Positions 16,537 through 23,139 of a stretch of 64,000 bases of DNA are shown piece after piece. Every line of letters starts with the position of its first letter. Positions within the stretch are counted from its first letter, which is position 1. This stretch comes from Lentihominibacter butyricus (GTDB lineage Bacteria; Bacillota; Clostridia; Peptostreptococcales; Anaerovoracaceae), in the NCBI RefSeq assembly GCF_025567305.1, contig NZ_JAOQJP010000008.1, positions 1 to 64,000 on the forward strand, in the 5' to 3' direction. Under the pieces are notes generated by a model, which was given only the letters and a program-made list of their open reading frames with translations, was not told the DNA's origin and ran no database searches. Position numbers and translations under genes: made by a program.

Positions 16537-17778
16537 TTAAAGAGGAATCCTTCCTTCATACATTACAGCAAATTCCCCATAAACCTTGCCCCAGCCTCGC
16601 AGTGGCTGTGTCCATTTTTTAGTGGCTTGCAGTGTGGACAAATACAGGGATTTCAATAACGCCTTATCGCTTGGGAATACCGTTCTCTGGCGATTCAGTT
16701 TCTTGTATGTACTGTTCAGGCTTTCGATGGCATTTGTGGTGTAAATAACCTTCCGGACATCAGCAGAAAATTTGAAGATCGGCGTGAGGATATCCCAATT
16801 CTGCTCCCAGCTTTTCATAGCATTAGGATATTTCTCGTCCCGTCTCTCCTTGACCCTTTGCAGATTATCATATCCTTGCTGTTCATTCGGAGCAAGATAG
16901 ATCGTTTTCAAATCAGATGCAAAGTTTTTCATATCCTTGTAAGATACATATTTCAGCGTATTACGCACCTGATGAACGATACAGCGTTGATACTCTGCAT
17001 CAGGATATGCCGCATTGATAGCCTCCTTGATACCGGTAAGACCATCTGCACAAATGACCATCACATCTTTCACACCACGATTCTTCAGATCATTAAGAAC
17101 TCCCAGCCAGTATTTGCCGCTTTCGTTTTCTCCGATTTGCAGGCTGATCACATCTTTTTTACCATCTAAAGTTATGGCAAGTATCACATAGGCTGCAAGC
17201 TTCCGGATACGATTATCATCTCTTACTGAGAAATGCACCGCATCTATGAACAATACAGGATAAATGTCATCAAGCAGTCTGTTCTGCCAGTCATCGATTT
17301 CCTGGAGGATCTTATCTGTAACATCGGAGATGAATCCCTCACTGCATTCAAAGCCATAGATCTCTTCGATCTGTTCTGAGATCTGACGTGTTGTAAGCCC
17401 TCTGGCGTACATACTGATGATCTGCTGATCGATACCGGAAATATCTTTCTGGCGTTTCTTTACTACTTTAGGTTCAAAGCTGCTTTGCCTGTCCTGAGGA
17501 ACGTCGATCTGAAATTCTCCATAGTTGCTGCGAACTGTTTTTCTTTTTGTTCCATTACGATAATTATCATTATCACTTCGCTCGTAATTCTCGTATCCGA
17601 GATGCTCATCCATCTCAGATTCCATCATGGACTTAATCGTACCACCTAAAAGATCTTTGAGGGCTTCCTGGATATCGTCTGCCGTTTCGATATCGTACTC
17701 CTCGATAAGTGCAGATATGATGTTTTTCTTGTTTTCATTGAGTGGTTTCACTTTGTAAACTTCTTTTTTCTTTGCCAT
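16537..17778 (-). CDS. IS256-family transposase
   Basis: DDE (mutator-type) transposase of 413 residues. The catalytic aspartates lie in FIDAVHFSV and ICADGLTG and the glutamate in TTNAIESLN, with the IS256 hallmark CIVHQVRNTLKYV between the second and third. I chose the start MAKKKEVYK at 17778 because AGGAGG lies 9 nt upstream; a longer frame to 17814 would start within the terminal region without such a site. The coding sequence is unbroken. Confidence 0.93.
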   Translation of the reverse strand: MAKKKEVYKVKPLNENKKNIISALIEEYDIETADDIQEALKDLLGGTIKSMMESEMDEHLGYENYERSDNDNYRNGTKRKTVRSNYGEFQIDVPQDRQSSFEPKVVKKRQKDISGIDQQIISMYARGLTTRQISEQIEEIYGFECSEGFISDVTDKILQEIDDWQNRLLDDIYPVLFIDAVHFSVRDDNRIRKLAAYVILAITLDGKKDVISLQIGENESGKYWLGVLNDLKNRGVKDVMVICADGLTGIKEAINAAYPDAEYQRCIVHQVRNTLKYVSYKDMKNFASDLKTIYLAPNEQQGYDNLQRVKERRDEKYPNAMKSWEQNWDILTPIFKFSADVRKVIYTTNAIESLNSTYKKLNRQRTVFPSDKALLKSLYLSTLQATKKWTQPLRGWGKVYGEFAVMYEGRIPL

Positions 17779-17865
17779 ATTAAATAGCCTCCTATGGTAT
17801 TTTGATTTTACCATAGAAGGCCATGTTGATTTACTTATTTACAGACTTTTCTTCACAGTCTCGTG

Positions 17866-18051
17866 TTAGAAGTCATCGTCTTCGTCATCATTTCTCCAAC
17901 CGGAGTTGAAGTGTAGTTCACCGGTGTCCATGTCCATTGACATATTATCACCCATTCGCATATGCAGATCGCCATCAGAATCAATTCCCATATTGCCGGA
18001 GGTCTGGTAAATGAAATCTCCATCATCATAGTCAAAAATTGGATTACGCAT
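17866..18051 (-). CDS. Small acidic repeat protein
   Basis: A 61-residue protein beginning MRNPIFDYDDGDFIY. Two 16-residue repeats follow: MGIDSDGDLHMRMGDN and MSMDMDTGELHFNSGW, each with a Met/Asp-rich strand, a turn containing DG or TG, and LH. The tail is almost all Asp and Glu. Function unknown; the repeats suggest stacked beta-hairpins. AGGAGG lies just before the start, and the first bases overlap the end of the upstream helix-turn-helix gene, so both are made together. The IS inserted exactly at its stop codon: TAA lies within the target duplication, so the coding sequence survived. Confidence 0.65.
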   Translation of the reverse strand: MRNPIFDYDDGDFIYQTSGNMGIDSDGDLHMRMGDNMSMDMDTGELHFNSGWRNDDEDDDF

Positions 18052-18052
18052 G

Positions 18053-19303
18053 TTAAGCCTCCTTTTTCTCATACTGTTTGATAAAGGTGTTGTAGGTTTT
18101 CTTTAATTCATCAATAAGGAACTGTACTTCTTTATCCTTAGAAGATACGGTCACATTGATAACATTGGTTATAAAGCCTGTAGTGTTTTTAGAATAGAAA
18201 GGCATATAGTAGGCTATGAATCCATTTTCAGGATAAAAATAGTATTCTCGCCAAGCTTCTCTGCGGAAATATGCCTCGTCATAATAATTGTTATTAGGGG
18301 CCACACTATAAAGCTCTTTGCAGCTGGCTTTACTCTTATCTACCAATTTTTGTAGTTTTCTCTGCACCTTTTTGTTATGCTCTATGGCCTTTTCTAAAAA
18401 GAGCTTACTTTCGAATGTACTTTTGCTGCTGATTAAAGCATCTAATACTTGACCGGCGTATGGAAAGACAAATGTACTTCGTAATGAGTTAAGTTCTGCT
18501 TCCGTATCAAATTCTTCAAAGAAGTATGAAATAGCAGTGTTTTCGCTTGCAGCAATTCTGTCAATCATCTGCTCAACGTTAGAAGATGAGGGCAGCTGCT
18601 TATCTTTTAATGTCCAATGCTGTATCGGGTTAATAGTATACAGTAATGGAATCTCTCTTGCGTGAAGAACGCTCAGCATTTCTAAATCATTGTCTCTGAT
18701 AGCCAAAGCTATCATCTTAAAGCGAAGATCATCTTGGCTTTTCATACGTGAGTCTAAAGTATCAAGAAATCCTATTTCACGCCGTTTTATTGATGTTCCT
18801 GCACCAAATCCAAGATAATATTCTTTTTTATCTTCCCCTACGAACCATATATAGCCTTTTTCTGTGAGGTATTTTAGAAAAGGATAATTGCCTGCTTCAA
18901 GGGCATAATCAATAGCTGTTTTGTCATATTCATCAGGATTAAGAATGAGTTTATCGTCTCTCAGTATATATGCTTCCCATTCTACCGGATCTTTTGAAAA
19001 AGCGATTGAATAATTGGTTTTTCTATTTAGTACAGGAGTGAGGGCAGTTCCGGCGCTTAGAATATCCTCAAATGATACTCCCAATAAATCAGAGAAGATC
19101 GGAAGGTCTTCGATCTGAACGCCCTTCTTCCCATTTTTTATTTGGCAGATACGATTTTGCATCTTCTGTATATCATCAGGATTAGCTTCGCCGTCACGTA
19201 GTGTGAGATATGCGATACAAAACTGCCGGTCATTCTTATATTCACTGTTCTTAATCAAATCACCAAGGTGTTTTCCTATTTTTTCATTATTGGTCTTAAA
19301 CAT
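18053..19303 (-). CDS. Helix-turn-helix protein with ankyrin-like domain
   Basis: A 416-residue cytoplasmic protein. Residues about 1-85 look like an XRE-type DNA-binding domain (HLGDLIKNS, QFCIAYLTLRDG, QIKNGKKGVQIEDLPIFSDLLGVS). Residues about 130-230 contain ankyrin-like helical pairs (DKTAIDYALEAGNYPFLKYLTEKG, KMIALAIRDNDLEMLSVL, here read across the pattern). The C-terminus (about 290-416) is of unknown type. GGAGATGAC precedes the ATG. It is divergent from the small regulator at 19501 across a palindrome-rich spacer, and coupled to the acidic repeat protein. A regulator or sensor is plausible; it is not a phage CI homologue. Confidence 0.65.
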   Translation of the reverse strand: MFKTNNEKIGKHLGDLIKNSEYKNDRQFCIAYLTLRDGEANPDDIQKMQNRICQIKNGKKGVQIEDLPIFSDLLGVSFEDILSAGTALTPVLNRKTNYSIAFSKDPVEWEAYILRDDKLILNPDEYDKTAIDYALEAGNYPFLKYLTEKGYIWFVGEDKKEYYLGFGAGTSIKRREIGFLDTLDSRMKSQDDLRFKMIALAIRDNDLEMLSVLHAREIPLLYTINPIQHWTLKDKQLPSSSNVEQMIDRIAASENTAISYFFEEFDTEAELNSLRSTFVFPYAGQVLDALISSKSTFESKLFLEKAIEHNKKVQRKLQKLVDKSKASCKELYSVAPNNNYYDEAYFRREAWREYYFYPENGFIAYYMPFYSKNTTGFITNVINVTVSSKDKEVQFLIDELKKTYNTFIKQYEKKEA

Positions 19304-19500
19304 AAGTCATCTCCTTTGAGATAAGCATAAGGATATATATGCTAAAAAGATATAACTAATTAGCATATGCATTTTACATATGTAAATTATAAGCGCTAAA
19401 AGTATATGCGTAAAGCATATGTTTTTGAGAAAAGGTGAGTATATATGCTGATTTCCCCTTGACGTGTAGTCACTGACTACATTAGTAAAGGAGAGTGCCT
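19304..19500. promoter_or_regulatory. Divergent control region of the element
   Basis: About 190 bp between divergent regulators. GCATATG-type half sites recur (near 19339, 19363, 19399 and 19416, partly as TATATGC/GCATATG inverted pairs). A perfect 17-nt palindrome TGTAGTCACTGACTACA at 19465-19481 overlaps a TTGACG -35-like box and lies just before the ribosome binding site of the next gene. It looks like operator sites for the helix-turn-helix proteins on either side. Confidence 0.55.
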
Positions 19501-19788
19501 ATGAAGACTGAAGTTTATAACGTAGAAGGAATTGAGATTGAGGTTGAAAAAACCTCTAAGGATGATACCGAAGCAGAGCGTCGTAAGATGGCTTATGCTT
19601 TTAAAATGATCAGAGAACAGTCAGGTATGAATCGTAAGGACTTTTCCGAATGGCTTGGCATTCCTTATAGAACAATGCAGGAGTGGGAACTTGGCCTTCG
19701 TGTTATGCCGGAGTACGTTCTTCGTTTGATTGCTTATAAGGTTATCAACGAGAAGAGAAAGGGGGCATTCGATCATGAGAATAGTTAA
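19501..19788 (+). CDS. Small helix-turn-helix regulator
   Basis: A 95-residue protein. The C-terminal half carries a helix-turn-helix: MAYAFKMIREQSGMNRKDF, then SEWLGIPYRTMQEWELG, a typical recognition pattern for XRE or Tn-type regulators. The acidic N-terminus (EGIEIEVEKTSKDD) may be a partner- or dimer-contact segment. ATG 19501 is chosen because AAAGGAG ends 8 nt upstream. It is the first gene rightward from the palindrome region and overlaps the next membrane gene by 14 nt. Confidence 0.7.
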   Translation: MKTEVYNVEGIEIEVEKTSKDDTEAERRKMAYAFKMIREQSGMNRKDFSEWLGIPYRTMQEWELGLRVMPEYVLRLIAYKVINEKRKGAFDHENS

Positions 19789-20059
19789 AATGCTTATTGC
19801 ACTCTCAATGATATTGTTGCTTGGAATACTTCGTTTATTGGCAGCTGCTATATCATGGCTTTATTGCAGGGCGGCAAGCCTGGTGTTTGCCCCTTTAGTA
19901 ATTTGCCTTATACTTGCAGTAATAATGACTCAGTGGATTGCTGTAGGCATTTTCGGAGCTATTATCGGAGCTTGTTTCATATTACTGTTTGCTATTGGCT
20001 GGATAGAGGTAGAGCTTGAGTTCGGACAGGAGTTTTTCAAGGGTCTTATGCATGGATAA
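19775..20059 (+). CDS. Small hydrophobic membrane protein
   Basis: A 94-residue protein with three hydrophobic segments (about 5-25, 32-55, 55-80) and a short charged C-terminus. Family not recognised; similar small membrane proteins accompany regulators in Clostridial mobile elements. ATG 19775 is preferred since GAAAGGGGG lies upstream and the translated start is compact. It overlaps the helix-turn-helix gene and ends just before the 11-bp repeat array. Confidence 0.6.
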   Translation: MRIVKMLIALSMILLLGILRLLAAAISWLYCRAASLVFAPLVICLILAVIMTQWIAVGIFGAIIGACFILLFAIGWIEVELEFGQEFFKGLMHG

Positions 20060-20067
20060 TTAGAAAA

Positions 20068-20116
20068 TTACCCATAGATTACCTACGAATTACCTGTCAG
20101 TTACCTATCGGTTCCC
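20068..20116 (+). repeat. Five 11-bp phased direct repeats
   Basis: TTACC begins at 20068, 20079, 20090 and 20101, with a TTCCC variant at 20112: exactly 11 nt apart each time. Consensus is roughly TTACCTAYRRR. One-turn spacing on the same DNA face indicates cooperative protein binding, as an iteron or activator array. Confidence 0.75.
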
Positions 20117-20149
20117 TTTTCAAGCGATTTTTGATGTGTTATATTTACA

Positions 20150-20270
20150 ATGGGCAAAGCGAACGGGAACAAATCCCGATCACCTAGCCAATTTCTTTTG
20201 CAAAAGAATACCGGCAATCTTAAGCGTCAGCTTATGACTTCAATCGAGGTCATGGGTCTGGCGCTTTTTT
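20150..20270 (+). ncRNA. Structured leader upstream of the DUF5688 gene
   Basis: Three ordered hairpins: CGGGA/TCCCG (20164-20178), a perfect 16-nt palindrome TTCTTTTGCAAAAGAA (20193-20208), and a two-part terminator (20223-20270). It fits no riboswitch I know. It could be a small RNA, or a leader with attenuation before the gene at 20335. Transcription start not determined. Confidence 0.45.
20223..20270 (+). terminator. Two-part terminator in the leader
   Basis: AGCGTCAG pairs with CTGGCGCT (20258-20265) and, inside, ATGACTT pairs with AGGTCAT, each with one G-U. Six T follow. A very similar terminator stands at 21426-21465. Confidence 0.8.
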
Positions 20271-20334
20271 AATGCTATCAACCAGGCGGAGGGTAACGAT
20301 CCAAAGCTAATGCAAATAGAAAGGAAAATATAAT

Positions 20335-21406
20335 ATGGATTACGAAAGTTTCAAAGAAAAATTCGTAGAGGATGTGAAGGACAGACTTTACGAGCAAGGA
20401 GCCGAGGTTGATCTCTCTATTCATACAGTAAACAAGCTGAATGAGAGCTATGAGGCAATCACGGTTACACCAGAAGGCAGCAACATCGGAGTAAACATCG
20501 GAATCGACAAGTTCTACGGAGCAGTCGAAGACGGCAGACCTTACGATGAAGTTGTTGATAAGGCGGTAGATGTCATCAATAACGGCATCAATCAGAGACC
20601 TGACTTCGATATCAATTCCTTATCTGATTATTCTCAGATGAAGGAAAAACTTGCGATGGAGGTTGTTTCCGCAGAGGCCAACAAAGAGATGCTTGAAACT
20701 GTACCTCATCAGAATATGGAAGATATGGCGGTTGTTTATCGTTTTGTCTTAAGTTCCGATGATGATGGAAGAGCATCAATCCTTGTTACAAACCAGCTGC
20801 TTGAAAACATGGGTGTTACTCCTGAACAGCTTCATGCTGATGCAATGGAGAATGCGCCTCAGATCAAACCTGTTGAAATCAAAGGCATGAGTGAAGTCAT
20901 GGCAGAGATGATGGGAGTTGAGCAGGCTGAAATGATTGGACTTTCTCCGGTGGCTCCTGAAGATGAGAAGATTTACGTAGCTACGGTACCCGATAAGGTA
21001 CATGGTGCCGGAGTTCTTGCTTATCAGAACTTTATGGATCAGGCAGCTGAAAGAGCCGGTGGCGACTTCTTTATTTTACCTTCGAGCATCCATGAGGTGC
21101 TGATCGTCCCTGACAATGGCGAGATGGGCTTAAAGGATCTTGATAAAGGAAGTCAATGCAACGCAGGTAGTTCCCGCTGATAAGCTTACCGATAGTGTTT
21201 ACCACTATGACAGTAAGGAAAAGATCTTCGAGCTTGGCGAAAAGTTTGTACAGCGCCAGGCTGAAAAGGAAGCGGAGCATGCTGAGGAGAAAGGCGAGAA
21301 ATCGGTACTTGGTGATCTGAAAGCCAAGAAAGAGGAAGTCGCAAAGACTCCTAAGAAGGAAACCATTGATAAGGGTGCCAAAGCTAAGGGTGGAGAAGCA
21401 CTCTAA
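20335..21406 (+). pseudogene. DUF5688-family protein, frameshifted
   Basis: The first frame (20335-21180, 281 residues) reads as a DUF5688-type protein common in Clostridial elements and ends in an out-of-family tail CNAGSSR. The second frame, open from 21140 to 21406, continues the expected sequence (KEVNATQVVPADKL, VYHYDSKEKIF, then a Lys/Glu-rich tail). The switch falls at 21135-21150, around GATCTTGATAAAGG, and a small deletion explains it. Product function unknown. AAAGGAAAA precedes ATG 20335. If the shift is a sequencing error, the intact protein would be about 355 residues. Confidence 0.75.
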
Positions 21407-21425
21407 CCATATCATGATGAATAAG

Positions 21426-21465
21426 GCGTCAGCCGGAGGTCATGATCTTCGGTCTGGCGCTTTTT
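21426..21465 (+). terminator. Terminator after the DUF5688 locus
   Basis: GCGTCAG (21426-21432) pairs with CTGGCGC (21454-21460), with an inner stem, followed by TTTTT. Sister of the terminator at 20223-20270. Confidence 0.75.
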
Positions 21466-21474
21466 CTATTGCAT

Positions 21475-21506
21475 AGGAGGTAATGAAAATGTCAGCACAT
21501 TTCTGA
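21475..21506 (+). other. Minicistron with strong ribosome binding site before xis
   Basis: AGGAGG at 21475-21480 is well placed for ATG 21489 (or 21483), but the frame stops at TGA 21504-21506 after only a few codons (MKMSAHF). The neighbouring frame then runs open into xis (SDRDYKESGMYAKEQ). This suggests either a leader peptide or a 2-nt deletion that split an N-terminal extension from xis. Confidence 0.45.
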
Positions 21507-21528
21507 TAGAGATTACAAGGAATCCGGT

Positions 21529-21747
21529 ATGTATGCTAAGGAGCAGGCTGAAGTTCAGACGGTTCCTATACAGTGTAAGGTCGCACTCACCATAAAAGAG
21601 GCTGCGGAGTATTCCAATATTGGTATCAATAAATTGGAGAGCTTGCTCAGATCACCGAGATGTCCTTTTGTTCTGTATGTAGGGAAGAAAAAACTTGTTA
21701 AACGAAAGGAATTTGAGAAGTTTATTTCGGATAACGTAGAGATATAG
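21529..21747 (+). CDS. xis: Excisionase, Tn916 Xis-like
   Basis: A 72-residue winged-helix DNA-binding protein that helps the integrase excise the element. The core LTIKEAAEYSNIGINKLESLL, ending VKRKEFEKFI (read in two parts), matches Tn916-type Xis. CAAGGAAT precedes ATG 21529. It lies 136 nt before the integrase, in the usual order. The N-terminus may be shortened: see the minicistron immediately upstream. Confidence 0.85.
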   Translation: MYAKEQAEVQTVPIQCKVALTIKEAAEYSNIGINKLESLLRSPRCPFVLYVGKKKLVKRKEFEKFISDNVEI

Positions 21748-21808
21748 CGTATTCCCAACAAATGGGGTAACCACGCTGTTTATCAGCTATCAAAAAAATG
21801 AAATAACA

Positions 21809-21837
21809 TTGCATTTGAGCCCTAGTTGGTGTATAAT
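21809..21837 (+). promoter_or_regulatory. Promoter of the integrase gene
   Basis: TTGCAT at 21809-21814, 17-nt spacer, TATAAT at 21832-21837, about 46 nt before the int start. Confidence 0.7.
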
Positions 21838-21883
21838 ATAGCGTGCTAATTTGGGGCTCTTATAGCTTAGAAAGGAGCCTTAA

Positions 21884-23014
21884 ATGGGAAAAGATCTCAA
21901 AGGAAAGGAGATTGGAGCAGGAATCGTTCAGCAACCTAACGGGACTTACTTCGCCAGATTTGTTGATAAATTTGGGAAGCGCAGAACGAAAAGATCCAAG
22001 AAACTTCAAGAGGTAAAACAGTGGCTTGCTGATGCTACATACATAGACCAACACAGTGACCTCGACCAGGCAACGGATATGCTCGTTGATGCCTGGTTCG
22101 ATTATTGGATAGGGATAAAAAAGCAGACAGTGAGACCTAATACGGTCAGAAACTATTCGGAACGGTATGAGCGTAATATCAAGGGTGTTATAGGCAATAA
22201 ACTCTTAACTGATGTAAAGCCTATTCACTGCCAGAAGATTTTTTCGGATATGGCTGATGAGGGCTATAAGACGACTACCATATACCAGACGCGGATTGCT
22301 CTTTATAACATGTTTGAGTTCGCCAGAGAGAATGATGTACTTATTGCGAATCCATGCAAGAAGTCGTTAAAGAGCGATATGGGAAAGCCTTCAGATAAGA
22401 AAGAAGCTCTTACGATAGACGTTCAGAAGAAATTCTTGGAAGCTGTGGTTGGTTACAGCTACGAGAATCAGTACCGCTTTGTATTACAGACCGGTCTTCG
22501 TACAGGAGAGCTTATAGGGCTCAGGTGGAGCGACATCGACTTCGAAAATCATACTATGAAGATCGAAAGAACGATGGAATATCGCTATAAGGTAGGTGAA
22601 TGGAGAGCTGGTCCACCTAAGAGTAAATCCGGCTACCGTACAATTCCTCTTACAGACGAAGCAATTCGTATTCTTGAAAACCAGAGATCAAAGAATAAGA
22701 GCTTAAAGCTCGTGCTGATGGAATGGAAGGATATTGTCTTTCTTTGCAGAAAGGGAACGCCGGTCAAGAACAGTACTTATGATACAGGACTTTTTAAGTA
22801 TTGTGACCGTGTAGGCATTCCGAGATTTTCAATGCATGTACTCAGACATACTTTTGCAACAAGATGTATTGAAGGTGGAATGAAACCTAAGACTCTGCAG
22901 AAGATTTTAGGTCATTCTAATATCGGTATTACCATGAATCTGTATGTTTATATTACAGAGGATGAAAAACATAGAGAAATTGACTTAGTGGCTGACGCTT
23001 TAAAAGTGGTATAA
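21884..23014 (+). CDS. int: Tyrosine recombinase (integrase) of the element
   Basis: A 376-residue integrase of the Tn916/phage type. An N-terminal arm-binding domain (about 1-60) is followed by a SAM-like core-binding domain (about 65-165) and the catalytic domain. The catalytic residues are all present: Arg206 (GLRTGE), Lys246 or Lys248 in the beta-hairpin, His318-Arg321 (HVLRH), His344 (GHSNIG) and Tyr354 (NLY). AAAGGAG precedes the ATG. It ends 108 nt before attR, as expected for an integrase at the element's edge. It may also transcribe into ychF. Confidence 0.95.
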   Translation: MGKDLKGKEIGAGIVQQPNGTYFARFVDKFGKRRTKRSKKLQEVKQWLADATYIDQHSDLDQATDMLVDAWFDYWIGIKKQTVRPNTVRNYSERYERNIKGVIGNKLLTDVKPIHCQKIFSDMADEGYKTTTIYQTRIALYNMFEFARENDVLIANPCKKSLKSDMGKPSDKKEALTIDVQKKFLEAVVGYSYENQYRFVLQTGLRTGELIGLRWSDIDFENHTMKIERTMEYRYKVGEWRAGPPKSKSGYRTIPLTDEAIRILENQRSKNKSLKLVLMEWKDIVFLCRKGTPVKNSTYDTGLFKYCDRVGIPRFSMHVLRHTFATRCIEGGMKPKTLQKILGHSNIGITMNLYVYITEDEKHREIDLVADALKVV

Positions 23015-23038
23015 AACTTGATGCAAAATTCATCTCCG

Positions 23039-23060
23039 TGGTACTCGGTGTGGTACTCGG
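23039..23060 (+). repeat. Right arm-type repeats TGGTACTCGG
   Basis: Two copies, starting at 23039 and 23051 (12-nt spacing). They mirror the pair at 14007-14028 near attL. Confidence 0.6.
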
Positions 23061-23122
23061 TCAAAACCATGAATTGCGGAAAGCCAGTAAAATAAAGGAA
23101 AAATAAAGGAGATGAATTTATT

Positions 23123-23139
23123 ATGAAATTAGGTATCGT
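23123..23139 (+). repeat. attR, 17-bp core repeat at the ychF start
   Basis: ATGAAATTAGGTATCGT forms the start codon and first codons of ychF and equals attL at 13850-13866. The element supplies AAAGGAG at 23106-23111, so ychF keeps a full reading frame with a new ribosome binding site. Confidence 0.85.

Larger units (their letters stand above)
16373..17862 (-). mobile_element. IS256-family insertion sequence, intact
   Basis: A 1,490-bp element with terminal inverted repeats of about 26 bp matching at 24 positions (both begin GAGACTGTGAA and end AAAGTCTGTAAAT). It is flanked by perfect 8-bp duplications GTGTTAGA, and one intact transposase gene fills it. The inner sequence TTACCATAGAAGG is also repeated in inverted orientation near both ends. 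Perfect ends and duplications indicate recent insertion. Confidence 0.93.
13850..23139. mobile_element. Integrative element in the ychF start codon
   Basis: About 9.3 kb bounded by exact 17-bp direct repeats. It contains xis and a tyrosine integrase at the ychF side, TGGTACTCGG arm-type repeats at both ends, regulators, a DUF5688 gene, an IS256 insertion and an AT-rich three-gene cassette. It has no relaxase, coupling protein or secretion genes, so it is at most mobilisable, or a small genomic island. Base composition and codon use are visibly more AT-rich than the flanking host genes, especially at 14.2-16.3 and 16.4-19.3 kb. Confidence 0.85.
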
